From JAKVBH01 sp049800955 (GTDB taxonomy: Bacteria > Pseudomonadota > Alphaproteobacteria > Rhodobacterales > Rhodobacteraceae): a stretch of 64,000 bases of DNA. Positions 8,569 through 17,584 of this stretch are shown piece after piece (within the stretch, counting starts at the first letter, position 1; each line of letters opens with the position of its first letter). A program made the translations under genes and the position numbers. The notes under the pieces are model-generated. The model had not been told where the DNA came from and did not search any database. It was given only the letters and a program-made list of their open reading frames with translations. Location: the NCBI RefSeq assembly GCF_049800955.1, contig NZ_JBNAGA010000002.1, positions 1,054,001 to 1,118,000 of the forward strand. Direction: 5' to 3'.

Positions 8569-9625
8569 TCTTTTTGCCGAGGCGCGCCGCCAGGCCGAAA
8601 TCTGCAATGCGTGCCGGTATTGCGAGGGCTATTGCTCGGTCTTTCCCGCGCTGCACCGCGAACGCGCCTTTGCGGATGGCGATATCACGCAGCTTGCCAA
8701 TCTGTGTCACAATTGCCGGGGCTGCTATTATGCCTGCCAATATACCGCGCCCCATGAATTCGATCTGAACCTGCCGAAGGCCTTGGCCGAAGTGCGGCAG
8801 GAGAGCTGGAAATCCCATGCGTGGCCCGCGGGATTTGCAGCCCTGTTCGATCGTTCGGGCGTCGCGATTGGGCTGGGCGTGTCCGTGGCCATTGCCTTGC
8901 TCTTTGCGCTCGCGCAGGGGCTGCGTCCGGCGGGAGGGGAGGGCTTTTATGCCTATATGTCCCACTCCCTGATGGTGGCGATTTTTGCGCCTGCCTTTCT
9001 TCTCCCGCTTCTCGCGATTGCGATGTCGCTTGGCTCATATTGGAAGAGCGTTGGCGGCGGGCGCTTCCATCTGGCCGATCTGATCGCGGCCGCGAAATCT
9101 GCGGGGCGGATGAAGAACCTCGAAGGCGGCCATGGGGAGGGGTGCAACTTCGAGGATGAAGACCGGTTCAGCCACGCGCGGCGATACTTCCACCAGGCGA
9201 CGCTCTACGGCTTCTTGCTGTGCTTTGCCTCGACCTCCAGCGGCACCATTCTGCACTATGGGTTTGGCTTGCACGCGCCTTACGGGCTTTTCAGCCTGCC
9301 GAAACTGTTCGGAGTGCCCGGTGGCATCCTTCTGTGTATCGGGACCGCCGGTCTGGCCTATCTCAAAACCAAGGCTGACCGGAACCTTGGGGCGCCCAGG
9401 GTTTGGGGCGGCGAAATGGCCTTTGTGCTCTTGCTCTTCGCTGTCAGCGCGACAGGACTGCTCCTCTACGCGGCAACGGGCACAGGCCTGGTGGCCTGGT
9501 TGCTGCCGATCCATCTTGGCACGGTGCTGACGTTTTTCGTGCTGACGCCCTATTCGAAAATGGCGCATGGGTTTTACCGCATGGCGGCGCTGACACGTGA
9601 AGCTGAAAAGCAACGGACACAATAA
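8558..9625 (+). CDS. tcuB: Tricarballylate/citrate utilization electron-transfer protein TcuB
   Basis: Two cysteine clusters near the N-terminus (CNACRYCEGYC and CHNCRGCYYAC) are ferredoxin-like iron-sulfur sites. They are followed by about six hydrophobic segments with histidines that could hold haem. This is the TcuB layout: it reoxidises the flavin of TcuA and passes electrons into the quinone pool at the inner membrane. The ATG at 8558 was chosen because the family begins just before the first cysteine cluster. A longer frame from 8525 would run deep into tcuA. The protein is 355 residues. Confidence 0.9.
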   Translation: MQIDLFAEARRQAEICNACRYCEGYCSVFPALHRERAFADGDITQLANLCHNCRGCYYACQYTAPHEFDLNLPKALAEVRQESWKSHAWPAGFAALFDRSGVAIGLGVSVAIALLFALAQGLRPAGGEGFYAYMSHSLMVAIFAPAFLLPLLAIAMSLGSYWKSVGGGRFHLADLIAAAKSAGRMKNLEGGHGEGCNFEDEDRFSHARRYFHQATLYGFLLCFASTSSGTILHYGFGLHAPYGLFSLPKLFGVPGGILLCIGTAGLAYLKTKADRNLGAPRVWGGEMAFVLLLFAVSATGLLLYAATGTGLVAWLLPIHLGTVLTFFVLTPYSKMAHGFYRMAALTREAEKQRTQ

Positions 9626-9636
9626 GCGCGGATGCA

Positions 9637-10344
9637 ATGAAGGAGACGGCGATCCCCCAGCGGCTTGAAAATCTGCCACGGGGCGGCGCGCTCAGAGCGG
9701 CCATCAACACCGGCAATCGCGCTCTCGTGCAGCAAGGCGAGAGCGGCTTGCACGGGATCAGCCCTGCCTTGGCGCGCCGTCTGGCCACTGAGCTTGGCGT
9801 GCAGCTTGAGCCGGTTGTTTATGATGGTGCAGGACAGGTGTTCGAGGATGCAGATCGCGACCGCTGGGATGTGGCGTTTTTGGCGGTAGACCCGAAGCGC
9901 GCAGAAAAGGTGGCCTTCACGCGGCCCTACATCACAATCGAGGCGACCTTCGCCGTGCGCGCGGGCTCAGCGATAGAAGACGTCCACCAGGTGGACCGCG
10001 ACGGCCTGCGGCTTTTGACCTCCAAAGACTCGGCCTATGATCTGCATCTGAGCAAGATGCTCCAGCATGCCAAACACGACAGGTCGGGCACCCCGTCCGA
10101 AAGCTTTGAGCGTTTTCGAAGTGGGGGGTGGGACGCGGTTGCCGGGGTGCGCGCTTCGCTCGAACAGGCCTTTGGTGCCGACCCGGATTTTCGCATTCTG
10201 CCCGGCGTGTTGACCAAGGTGGAACAAGCGATGGTTTTGCCCGGCCATGATCACCCTTTGATCGATGTGCTCGATGCCTTCGTCGGGCGGTGCATCGCGG
10301 ATGGATTTGTGGCCTCGGTCCCGAGTGGAGCGCATGTGTCCTAA
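9637..10344 (+). CDS. Periplasmic-binding-fold protein (SBP family 3-like), no signal peptide
   Basis: This 235-residue protein reads as a family 3 solute-binding fold (GALRAAINTGNRALV, then DRDRWDVAFLAVDPKRAEKV and AFTRPYITIEATFAVRAGS), the core of polar amino acid binding proteins. No hydrophobic leader or lipobox is visible before the domain, so it may act in the cytoplasm as a ligand sensor or chaperone, or the true start may lie elsewhere. No clear Shine-Dalgarno precedes the ATG. It sits 11 bp after tcuB and its end overlaps the convergent dehydrogenase gene by 4 bp. Function is unassigned. Confidence 0.72.
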   Translation: MKETAIPQRLENLPRGGALRAAINTGNRALVQQGESGLHGISPALARRLATELGVQLEPVVYDGAGQVFEDADRDRWDVAFLAVDPKRAEKVAFTRPYITIEATFAVRAGSAIEDVHQVDRDGLRLLTSKDSAYDLHLSKMLQHAKHDRSGTPSESFERFRSGGWDAVAGVRASLEQAFGADPDFRILPGVLTKVEQAMVLPGHDHPLIDVLDAFVGRCIADGFVASVPSGAHVS

Positions 10345-11309
10345 GTCGCCACCTCCGGATTGATGACATGGATTGGCGCGCCATCGGCAAAGGCATTCAC
10401 CTGATCGAAGATGTCGGAGAATTGCAGGTCGAATTCGTCCTCGGTCACATAGCCAATATGCGGCGTCGCCAGCACGTTGGGATGCGTCAGCAGCAAGTGA
10501 TTTCTATCGGTCAGCGGCTCGCTGTCAAACACGTCCACCGCTGCGTGGATGCGCCCTTGGGCAATCTCGGCCTCCAGCGCCCCGGCGGCGACCAGACCTG
10601 AGCGCGAGGTGTTCACGAAAAGCGCGCGCGGTTGCATCGCGCCCAGATCGTCTGCGGTGATGATCCCGCGTGTTTCGGGCTTGAGCCGCACGTGCAGGCT
10701 GACAATGTCAGAACTCGCAAAGAACGCTTCGCGTGACGTGGCCACGGTTTCCCCGTCTCGCGCGGCGCGGGCGCGCCCGGCCTCAGACGACCACCATTGC
10801 ACCTTCATCCCTATGGCCTTGGCATAGCCCGCCACGGCGCCCGCGATGCGGCCATAGCCATAAAGACCCAGCGTGCGCCCCCGCAAGGTCCGGCCCACGC
10901 CGCTTTGCCAGGTGCCCGCTTTGAGCGAGGCGGTTTGTTGCGGAATTTGCCGGTAGCTGGCCAGCATGAGGGCCAGCGTATGTTCTGCGGCTGCATAGGA
11001 GGGTGTGCCGCCATGCATGTTCGAGCACAGCATCACACCATGCGCCGTGCAGGCCTCCACATCGATATGCGGATAGACGCTGCGCTGCGAGATCAGCTTC
11101 AGTTTGGGCAAGCGCGATACCAGATCGGCCCCGATTTTGGTGCGTTCCCGAAAGAGGACAAGCGCTTCGGCGTCTTGGACCCGCTCCGCAAGCAATAATG
11201 GATCGGGCTGGTGGTCGGTCCAGACGGTTACGTCATGGCCCCCGAGTTTTGCATAGCATGGAAGACCGCGCAGCGTGTCGAACCAGTCGTCGAGAATATG
11301 TACTTTCAT
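10341..11309 (-). CDS. D-2-hydroxyacid dehydrogenase family protein
   Basis: The 322-residue protein has the NAD-binding motif YGYGRIAGAV and the family's catalytic set: Arg in VNTSRSGLV, Glu in FDSEPL and His in TPHIGYV. It should interconvert a 2-keto acid and a D-2-hydroxy acid with NAD(P)H. The region resembles phosphoglycerate-dehydrogenase-like enzymes but lacks an ACT domain. It is the last gene of the minus-strand operon with PrpF, LeuB-like and TctAB, separated from the PrpF gene by 115 bp. The substrate is probably an intermediate of the tricarboxylate pathway, by context only. Confidence 0.83.
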   Translation of the reverse strand: MKVHILDDWFDTLRGLPCYAKLGGHDVTVWTDHQPDPLLLAERVQDAEALVLFRERTKIGADLVSRLPKLKLISQRSVYPHIDVEACTAHGVMLCSNMHGGTPSYAAAEHTLALMLASYRQIPQQTASLKAGTWQSGVGRTLRGRTLGLYGYGRIAGAVAGYAKAIGMKVQWWSSEAGRARAARDGETVATSREAFFASSDIVSLHVRLKPETRGIITADDLGAMQPRALFVNTSRSGLVAAGALEAEIAQGRIHAAVDVFDSEPLTDRNHLLLTHPNVLATPHIGYVTEDEFDLQFSDIFDQVNAFADGAPIHVINPEVAT

Positions 11310-11424
11310 CGCCGTTCACTCCCCGCAAACCTTGTTGGCATCCGCGTCGCCGCGTCGAAGCGCGATGGCGCCTTGTGCCGCCCGGAGGCCCGGCCTCCCG
11401 CAGCGTGACGGATCCGGCCCGCCG

Positions 11425-12516
11425 TCATGTCCCATCCCAGACGTCACTGGGAACAAAGACCTGTCCAGCGGCCAGTTTGCGGGCTGTGCGGACCAGTCCG
11501 GCGGAATTCAGAACAAACCCATCGGACGTGTTGTCAAAATCGACCAACACGTCAATCGACCCTGAGGCATGTTCCAGAACGATCTTTGCAGGCGTCTCAT
11601 TGGGCACATGTGCGAGGCCCTTCGCAACGGTCCCCGGTGTCAAGACGCAGGATGCCAGACACTGCGCCCCTGTGACGGCCATGCTCGGGTGACATTTCCA
11701 CGGCATGAAATAGCGGGTTGTAATTGTCCCACCTTCGCGAGCCGGGGCGAGCAGGCCGAATTTCGGTGTCACGGAGGCCGAGACATCGCCCATCCCCATC
11801 AGCGCACCGGCCTTGCGGCGCAGAGGCTCCATCCGGTCATAAAAGGCTGTATTGGCGTCCAGCTCCGCCGCCGTTTCATACCCCGTGAGCCCGAAGCTCT
11901 CCGCACGCGCGATCACAATGGGCATGGCCACATCCATGCAGGTCACCTCGATGCCGTCAATCGTGTCCACGTGGTTCCCGGTTGGCAGAAAGGCCCCTGT
12001 GACGCCTCCGACGGTGTCTTTGAATTGCAGGGCCACGGGGGCGGCGGTGCCGGGCACGCCGTCAATCCGCGCTTCGCCGTCGTAGCTGACAGCTCCGTCC
12101 GGCGTCTGAACAACCGCCGTCACACGCGCGCCGGTGTTCACCGCCAGGATGTTTACGGTCGTTTCAGGCCCGGTGGGTTCAACCAGACCCATTTCGATTG
12201 CCGCGGGCCCGACGCCGGAGAGGATATTGCCGCAGGTGGGTTTGAAATCCACAAGTTCGTCTTCGACGCTGACCTGGGCAAAGAAGTAGTCAATATCGGC
12301 CCAAGGATCGGCGGAGGGCGCGAGCATGGCGACCTTGGTTGTCACAGCCGCGCCGCCGCCAATCCCGTCGATATTCAAGGGATGCCCCGCGCCCACCATG
12401 GCAATCAAAACGCGCGCGAGCGTCTCGCGGTCTTCGGGCAGATCAGCGCGTTTCATGTAGGGGCCGCGCGACGTGCCGCCGCGCATGAAGAGAAAGGGAA
12501 TGGCCGTCTGCGTCAT
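11425..12516 (-). CDS. PrpF/4-oxalomesaconate tautomerase family isomerase
   Basis: This 363-residue protein begins with IPFLFMRGGTSRGPYMK, the hallmark start of PrpF and GalD proteins. It also carries DGIGGG, FKPTCGNILSGVGP and the C-terminal segment CHPSMAVTGAQCLASC. Family members move double bonds in unsaturated tricarboxylates (aconitate, 2-methylaconitate, 4-oxalomesaconate) by a proton-transfer mechanism without metal. Next to TcuA, which makes cis-aconitate, an aconitate-type isomerase is a good fit. Its ATG overlaps the LeuB-like stop by 4 bp. Confidence 0.88.
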   Translation of the reverse strand: MTQTAIPFLFMRGGTSRGPYMKRADLPEDRETLARVLIAMVGAGHPLNIDGIGGGAAVTTKVAMLAPSADPWADIDYFFAQVSVEDELVDFKPTCGNILSGVGPAAIEMGLVEPTGPETTVNILAVNTGARVTAVVQTPDGAVSYDGEARIDGVPGTAAPVALQFKDTVGGVTGAFLPTGNHVDTIDGIEVTCMDVAMPIVIARAESFGLTGYETAAELDANTAFYDRMEPLRRKAGALMGMGDVSASVTPKFGLLAPAREGGTITTRYFMPWKCHPSMAVTGAQCLASCVLTPGTVAKGLAHVPNETPAKIVLEHASGSIDVLVDFDNTSDGFVLNSAGLVRTARKLAAGQVFVPSDVWDGT

Positions 12517-13583
12517 GCCGCGTTCCTTTTGAGGGCGGACACAAGGTGATCCGCGAAGGCTTGCGTGCCCAAGGCACCGCCGAGATCGGCCGTGCGCGTC
12601 GCAGGGTCAGCGAGCAGATGCGCCACGGCGGTCTCGATACGCCCGGCGGCGCCATCTTCGCAGAAGTGGCGCAAGAGCATGGCGAGCGACAATATCAGGG
12701 ACACGGGGTTGGCACGGTCCTGTCCGGCAATATCGGGCGCTGACCCATGCTGAGCCTGTCCGGCGGCGTGGTTCGGGCCTGCGTTCAACGAGCCGGCAAG
12801 CCCCAGGCCGCCAGCCAGCTCCGAGGCCAGATCGGACAGGATGTCGCCAAACATGTTGGTGGTCACGAGAACATCAAACCGCTCCGGGCTGCGCACGAGA
12901 TGCGCTGCGGCGGCGTCCACAAGAACCTCTTCATAGGCAATGCCGGGATAGCTCGCAGCCACGCTCCGCACCACATCGAGAAACAAACCGTCAGAGAGCC
13001 GCATGACATTGGCTTTGTGAATCGCCGCCACCTTTTTGGCGGGGCGCTCCGCGGCAATGGCAAAGGCCCGTTCGGCGATCCGCTGTGAGGCGTCATGGGT
13101 GATGCGCCGCATGGCAAGTGCCACGCCGGGCACCGGCATGAATTCTCCCGGTCCCTGATGCATGTTGCGATCGGCATAAAACCCTTCGTGGTTCTCGCGC
13201 ACCACGATCAGATCCACAGGTTTGGCAATCGGATGCGGCAGCCCGGCCCAGGATTTTGCCGGTCGGATATTGGCATAAAGATCAAGCGCTTTGCGCAGCG
13301 CGCCGGAGGGGTTCACGCCACCGGCGCTGACGGGGGGATACTCATTGTGGGAGACCGGTCCCAGCAAAACGGCATCTGATGCCTTCGCCCGCGCGATCAC
13401 ATCCTCCGGCAAGGTCGTGCCATCGCGCTGCAAGGCCGCAAAGCCGATATCTGCCTGCGAGATCTCTACCGCGCGGTGCAGATCGGGCCGCACAGCCTCA
13501 AGGACCTTGAGCGTCGCGCGCATGATCTCCGGGCCGATCCCGTCGCCTTCCAGACACAAGAGCTTGAGTGAGGGCATCGGCAT
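12513..13583 (-). CDS. Isocitrate/isopropylmalate/tartrate dehydrogenase family protein
   Basis: The 356-residue protein has the beta-decarboxylating dehydrogenase signature CLEGDGIGPEIM at the N-terminus, YANIRPAK, RENHEGFYADRN, and the metal/NAD region NMFGDILSDLASELAGGLGLAGS. These enzymes oxidise and usually decarboxylate 2R-hydroxy-3-carboxy acids with NAD and Mg or Mn. Being inside a TTT/TcuAB/PrpF operon, it is unlikely to be the leucine enzyme; a tricarboxylate or tartrate-like substrate is more likely. The start overlaps the TctAB stop (TAATG). A second in-frame ATG lies 6 bp later. Confidence 0.87.
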   Translation of the reverse strand: MPMPSLKLLCLEGDGIGPEIMRATLKVLEAVRPDLHRAVEISQADIGFAALQRDGTTLPEDVIARAKASDAVLLGPVSHNEYPPVSAGGVNPSGALRKALDLYANIRPAKSWAGLPHPIAKPVDLIVVRENHEGFYADRNMHQGPGEFMPVPGVALAMRRITHDASQRIAERAFAIAAERPAKKVAAIHKANVMRLSDGLFLDVVRSVAASYPGIAYEEVLVDAAAAHLVRSPERFDVLVTTNMFGDILSDLASELAGGLGLAGSLNAGPNHAAGQAQHGSAPDIAGQDRANPVSLILSLAMLLRHFCEDGAAGRIETAVAHLLADPATRTADLGGALGTQAFADHLVSALKRNAA

Positions 13584-15610
13584 TATCCCAGCGGCCAGGG
13601 CAAGTCAGCGTAGTCTTGCAAGAGACCGGGCGGAAAGTCGCGGTTGAGCAGCCACGCCATGAAGCACATGAACGCCAGCCCTGCCGCCATATATGCGCCT
13701 GCAAGCGCGATCGAGAGACCGGCGCGGATCTTCATGAAACTGAACAGGAAAATGGCCAGGGCGAGTACGAAACCCAGCACCGAGGTCAGCACCAGCAGCC
13801 CTGCAAACCATGCAAGCGTGGGCCACAGGCCATAAGTGGCCTCGGCATCGTCTCCCTCCCGCTCGCGATCTGCAAACATCGTGTCCGTCTCCGGCTTGAG
13901 CATCGCGCGCACGATGAGTGCGAGGCACCCGACAAGGCAGACAGCGCCGACAAACATCGGGAAGACGCGGTCCCGGCTGTAGGACGGGATAGACGCCGCA
14001 TCATAGAAGGCGTAGGCGATATAGCCCGTCACGGCGAGCAGGAAGATGAACGGCGCCCGTTTGCTCCCCGACTGCACATCGCCCTCCGCCATGATGTTCT
14101 TGGCCTGACGCAGGCCAATGACGACGGAGAGGATGGTGATGATCAACAACACGATGACGATGGGCGAGAAGATGTATTCAAGCCCTTCTTCAAAGCCCTT
14201 GCGGAACCGTGATGAGGCAATCTGAACGGCCTGGTTGGCGTAGTTCTCCGCCGGTGTCGACAGCACGAACCCGATCAGGAAGGCCGGACGCGACCAATCA
14301 AAGCGGCGCATCAGGATGCCCAGCAAACCAATGGCAAAGAGCGCGACCAGGTCCATCAGGTTCTGGCCCGACTGGAATGCCGCAAAGCTGATGATCATGA
14401 ACAGGAAGGGCGCGAGCAGAACAAAGCGGATGGTGGTCAGCTTGGCGATGCCGCCGGATGCGGCGATGCAGATGACTGTCCCCACGACATTGGCCAGGGC
14501 CAGCAACCACACGATGGAATAGGTGATGTCGAGGTTGTTTTGCAGCATCGCCGGGCCGACCTCGATCTGCCCCGATCCCAGCAGGGCAATCGCGCCGATA
14601 AAGATCGCCATGGAGCCCGAGCCGGGAATGCCAAAGAGCAATGTCGGGACAAGCCCGCCGCCCTCCTTGGCATTGTTCGAGCTTTCCGGACCGATCACGC
14701 CACGCACTTCGCCTTTGCCGAAGTTGGACTTGTCCTTGGTGGTCTGCACCGCATGGCCATAGGCAATCCAATCCACCACAGAGCCGCCCAGACCGGGGAT
14801 CACGCCGACGACGACACCGATGATTGAGCAGCGCACCGACAGCCAGATATTGGCGAACCAGTCCCGGACGCCTTCGAGCCACCCGCCGCCCAGTTGCGGC
14901 TCGGAGGAAATGGCGCGGTCGCGGCGCAGAAGCGAGATGATCTCGGGAATGGCGAAAATGCCCAAACCGACAATGACAAGCTTCAGCCCGTCCGTCAGGT
15001 AGGGAAAGTCGTAGGACGACATGCGCAGATCGCCCGACGAGGCGCCTTCGCCGATGGTGCCGACCAACATGCCGAGCCCCGCAGCGACGATCCCTTTGAT
15101 CGCAACACGGCCTGCGAGGATGCCGACCATCGACAACCCGAAGATCGTGATCATCAGCAGCTCAGGCGTGCGGAATTCCAGCACGATCGGTCGCGCGATC
15201 AGGATGAAACCTGTCAGAAACGTAGCACCCACCAAGCCGCCAAAGAGCGACGAGGCAAAGGCCGCCGACAATGCGCGCGCCGCCTTGCCCTTTTTGGCCA
15301 TGGGGAACCCGTCAAGCACTGTGGCCTGACTGGCCGAGGAACCCGGTATCCCCATAAGCACGGAGGCAAAGGTGTCAGACGTGGGCACCACGGCGACCAT
15401 GCCAACCATCAGGGCAAGCCCCAGGATCGGGTCCATTCCAAACATGAACGGCAATAGCAGCGACAGGCCCGCAATGCCGCCCAGACCGGGAAAGACACCA
15501 ATGCACAGCCCCATGACCACACCGAGCACCAGATAGCCCAACACAATGGGCTGCAAGATCAGTGCCCAGGCGTCTGATAAAGCCGGCAGAGCCTCCATGA
15601 TAACGTCCAT
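13583..15610 (-). CDS. TTT transporter permease, TctA fused to a TctB-like domain
   Basis: The 675-residue membrane protein has a TctA core of about 500 residues (VFPGLGGIAGLSLLLPFMFG near the start, GIPGSSASQATVLDGFPMA, later LLFGIPGSGSMAIF). A hydrophilic linker (QSGSKRAP) leads into a C-terminal region with about four more hydrophobic segments matching the small subunit TctB. TctA and TctB are usually separate proteins. The start was set at the ATG at 15610, which has GGAG upstream and begins at the family N-terminus. It would import a carboxylate bound by the TctC protein encoded just upstream, driven by an ion gradient. Confidence 0.88.
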   Translation of the reverse strand: MDVIMEALPALSDAWALILQPIVLGYLVLGVVMGLCIGVFPGLGGIAGLSLLLPFMFGMDPILGLALMVGMVAVVPTSDTFASVLMGIPGSSASQATVLDGFPMAKKGKAARALSAAFASSLFGGLVGATFLTGFILIARPIVLEFRTPELLMITIFGLSMVGILAGRVAIKGIVAAGLGMLVGTIGEGASSGDLRMSSYDFPYLTDGLKLVIVGLGIFAIPEIISLLRRDRAISSEPQLGGGWLEGVRDWFANIWLSVRCSIIGVVVGVIPGLGGSVVDWIAYGHAVQTTKDKSNFGKGEVRGVIGPESSNNAKEGGGLVPTLLFGIPGSGSMAIFIGAIALLGSGQIEVGPAMLQNNLDITYSIVWLLALANVVGTVICIAASGGIAKLTTIRFVLLAPFLFMIISFAAFQSGQNLMDLVALFAIGLLGILMRRFDWSRPAFLIGFVLSTPAENYANQAVQIASSRFRKGFEEGLEYIFSPIVIVLLIITILSVVIGLRQAKNIMAEGDVQSGSKRAPFIFLLAVTGYIAYAFYDAASIPSYSRDRVFPMFVGAVCLVGCLALIVRAMLKPETDTMFADREREGDDAEATYGLWPTLAWFAGLLVLTSVLGFVLALAIFLFSFMKIRAGLSIALAGAYMAAGLAFMCFMAWLLNRDFPPGLLQDYADLPWPLG

Positions 15611-15633
15611 GGCTCCAATTCTCCCCTTGCTTG

Positions 15634-15660
15634 TAAAAACGCCCCGCGAGGGCGGGGCGC
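15634..15660 (-). terminator. Stem-loop terminator between tctC and tctAB
   Basis: On the minus strand a 7-bp GC stem (CGCCCCG/CGGGGCG, 15640-15659) is followed by TTTTT. It lies 15 bp after the tctC stop and 24 bp before tctAB. Partial termination here would let the binding protein be made in excess over the permease, which is common for binding-protein genes placed first in an operon. Confidence 0.65.
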
Positions 15661-15674
15661 TCAAAAAACAAGGA

Positions 15675-16781
15675 TCAGTTCAGCGAGACGCCGTATTTTT
15701 CCTGCAGCCAGTTGACGATGAACGCCTTGGCTTCAGGGGAGACAGAGGTTGCGCTGGCCTTGGCTGTTTCCGCCGCGGCCCCTGTCATCTGGGGATACTT
15801 GCCTAGGCGCTTGCTGGAAATCTCGGCGAAATCCGCACGCGCTTTGACGGCTTCAAAAGCGGCGGTGTAGGTCGCCATCGCGTCCGCCGAGGCGCCTGCG
15901 GGCAGGAACACCATCTTTTGGGCCGGGAAGCCTGCGATGAAGAAGGCTTTCCATGCATCCCACTTCTCGCCGGATGTCTCGCAGGCGGGCGTTGCGTCAC
16001 AGACTTCCTTGAAGGTCGGGATGTCCGGGAAGGTCGGATCGCGCACAATGTTGCCCGCATCATCCAGTGCGCCCCATGTCATCATTGGCACAGCCGTGCC
16101 CGCTTCCACCAGCGGCGTGACGCCGGAGAGGTAGGACGAGGAGGTCTGATAGTCGATATTGGCTTCGCCGCGCTCAAACATCAGCCGGCCGTCGCCGCGG
16201 CCCTTGATGCCCATGACACTCTCGACATTCAGGCCCAGCATTTCCCATGCCAGCGTTGGCACGAGGTCAAGCCGCGTGGCGCCCTGGTTGCCGTAGATGA
16301 AATCCTCGCCTTGAAGGCCCGTGGCGTCCATCCCGTCCATTTTGGCCGCAAGCTCTGGCGGCAGATACGCGACACCGCCGGTACCGGACGCGAGGACGAC
16401 ATTCCAGTCGGCATAATCATATTTGACGCGCGGATCGCCCAGCAGGAAGGGGAATTGCGTCGAGCCCGAAGAGCCGAAGATCAGCGTGCCGTCGTCGTAT
16501 TGCTGTTCCTGAAAGAAGTTGGCCCCTTTGGTCGAGCCAGCGCCGGGCATGAATTTGACAACAACCGTCGGCTGACCGGGCAGGGCCTCGGACAGAAGCG
16601 GCGCATAGAAATTCGCCCATTTCGCTGATCCGCCGGTTTCGGAGAATGGAATGATCCACTCAACGGTTTTGCCTTCAAGATCGATGCCATGGCCGCCAGC
16701 AACCGCGCCGGTTGCAAAGCTTGCCGCTGCTGCTGCCACGAGACTGCAGGCCACGCGGCGCGTGGTTTTTGTGATGGACAT
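15675..16781 (-). CDS. TTT transporter periplasmic substrate-binding protein TctC
   Basis: This 368-residue protein has a signal peptide (positively charged SITKTTRR, then an alanine-rich core ending near AVAGG). It is followed by the TctC/Bug-type fold, with WIIPFSETGGSAKW near the mature N-terminus and FMPGAGSTKGANFF. It captures a carboxylate in the periplasm for the TctA-TctB fusion. The ATG at 16781 has GGGAGGA at good distance. It is divergent from tctD across 128 bp, matching the arrangement in which TctDE controls the tct operon. Confidence 0.88.
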   Translation of the reverse strand: MSITKTTRRVACSLVAAAAASFATGAVAGGHGIDLEGKTVEWIIPFSETGGSAKWANFYAPLLSEALPGQPTVVVKFMPGAGSTKGANFFQEQQYDDGTLIFGSSGSTQFPFLLGDPRVKYDYADWNVVLASGTGGVAYLPPELAAKMDGMDATGLQGEDFIYGNQGATRLDLVPTLAWEMLGLNVESVMGIKGRGDGRLMFERGEANIDYQTSSSYLSGVTPLVEAGTAVPMMTWGALDDAGNIVRDPTFPDIPTFKEVCDATPACETSGEKWDAWKAFFIAGFPAQKMVFLPAGASADAMATYTAAFEAVKARADFAEISSKRLGKYPQMTGAAAETAKASATSVSPEAKAFIVNWLQEKYGVSLN

Positions 16782-16909
16782 ATGTTCCTCCCAATTTGCG
16801 CATTTGCTCAACGCGACTTTTCGAATCATCCCGGGGTGTCCGCCCCTGTTGATGGCGTTACAGTGACCTGCGAACCTTGCGTGAAACTTTCGACACGGGA
16901 GCAATTGCG

Positions 16910-17584
16910 ATGCGCATCACTCTGGTTGAAGACAATACCAGCCTTGCCAAGGGCATAACCTACAGCCTTGAGGATGCCGGTCATGCCGTGGATCATCTCG
17001 ACAATGGCGATCACGCACAGGAATTCCTGAAAGATGACCGCTCCGACCTCATTATTCTCGACATCAACCTGCCCGGGCTTGATGGGCTTTCGCTTCTCAA
17101 AGAGCTGCGCGAGCGGGGCGATGTGCGGCCTGTGATCCTGCTGACGGCACGGGCAGACACCAAAGACCGCGTCGTGGGGCTGGATGCGGGCGCGGACGAT
17201 TATCTCATCAAACCTTTTGAAATGGCCGAGCTGGAAGCGCGCGTGCGTGCCCTGTTGCGGCGCAGACCCTCGCCACAGCAACAGGTCCTGACGGTCGGCC
17301 CGCTGCAATTTGACGTGTCATCGCGCCAGTTTCTGAACGCGGGACAGGAGATTGCCATTCCGCGCCGCGAACTGTCCGTCTTCGAATGCCTCGCGATGGC
17401 CAATGGCCGGTTGGTCTCGAAATCGGCCCTGATTGAGCATTGTTACGGGACAGGTGCGGATGTGGAAGACAGCGTTGTCGAAGTGCATGTGTCCAGGTTG
17501 CGGGGCAGGCTCAAACCCTTCGGCGTCCAGATCAAGTCTCAACGCGGCTTGGGATATCAACTGCGTGTGGACGACGTCGCATGA
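16910..17584 (+). CDS. OmpR-family response regulator, TctD-like
   Basis: The 224-residue protein has a receiver domain with acidic pocket Glu7-Asp8, phospho-acceptor Asp51 (LIILDINLPG), the LTARADT threonine and LIKPFE lysine. An OmpR-type winged helix follows (ending VEVHVSRLRGRLKPFGVQIKSQRGLGYQL). The start is placed at 16910, where the receiver begins. The stop overlaps the kinase start by 4 bp (ATGA). Divergence from tctC suggests it activates that operon in response to tricarboxylate. Confidence 0.9.
   Translation: MRITLVEDNTSLAKGITYSLEDAGHAVDHLDNGDHAQEFLKDDRSDLIILDINLPGLDGLSLLKELRERGDVRPVILLTARADTKDRVVGLDAGADDYLIKPFEMAELEARVRALLRRRPSPQQQVLTVGPLQFDVSSRQFLNAGQEIAIPRRELSVFECLAMANGRLVSKSALIEHCYGTGADVEDSVVEVHVSRLRGRLKPFGVQIKSQRGLGYQLRVDDVA

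Noticed and set aside
11381..11400. GC-rich palindrome GGAGG-CCCGG-CCTCC in the gap between the PrpF and D-2-hydroxyacid dehydrogenase genes
   Set aside because: Only a 5-bp stem with a GC loop and no T-run; too weak to call a terminator in such GC-rich DNA.
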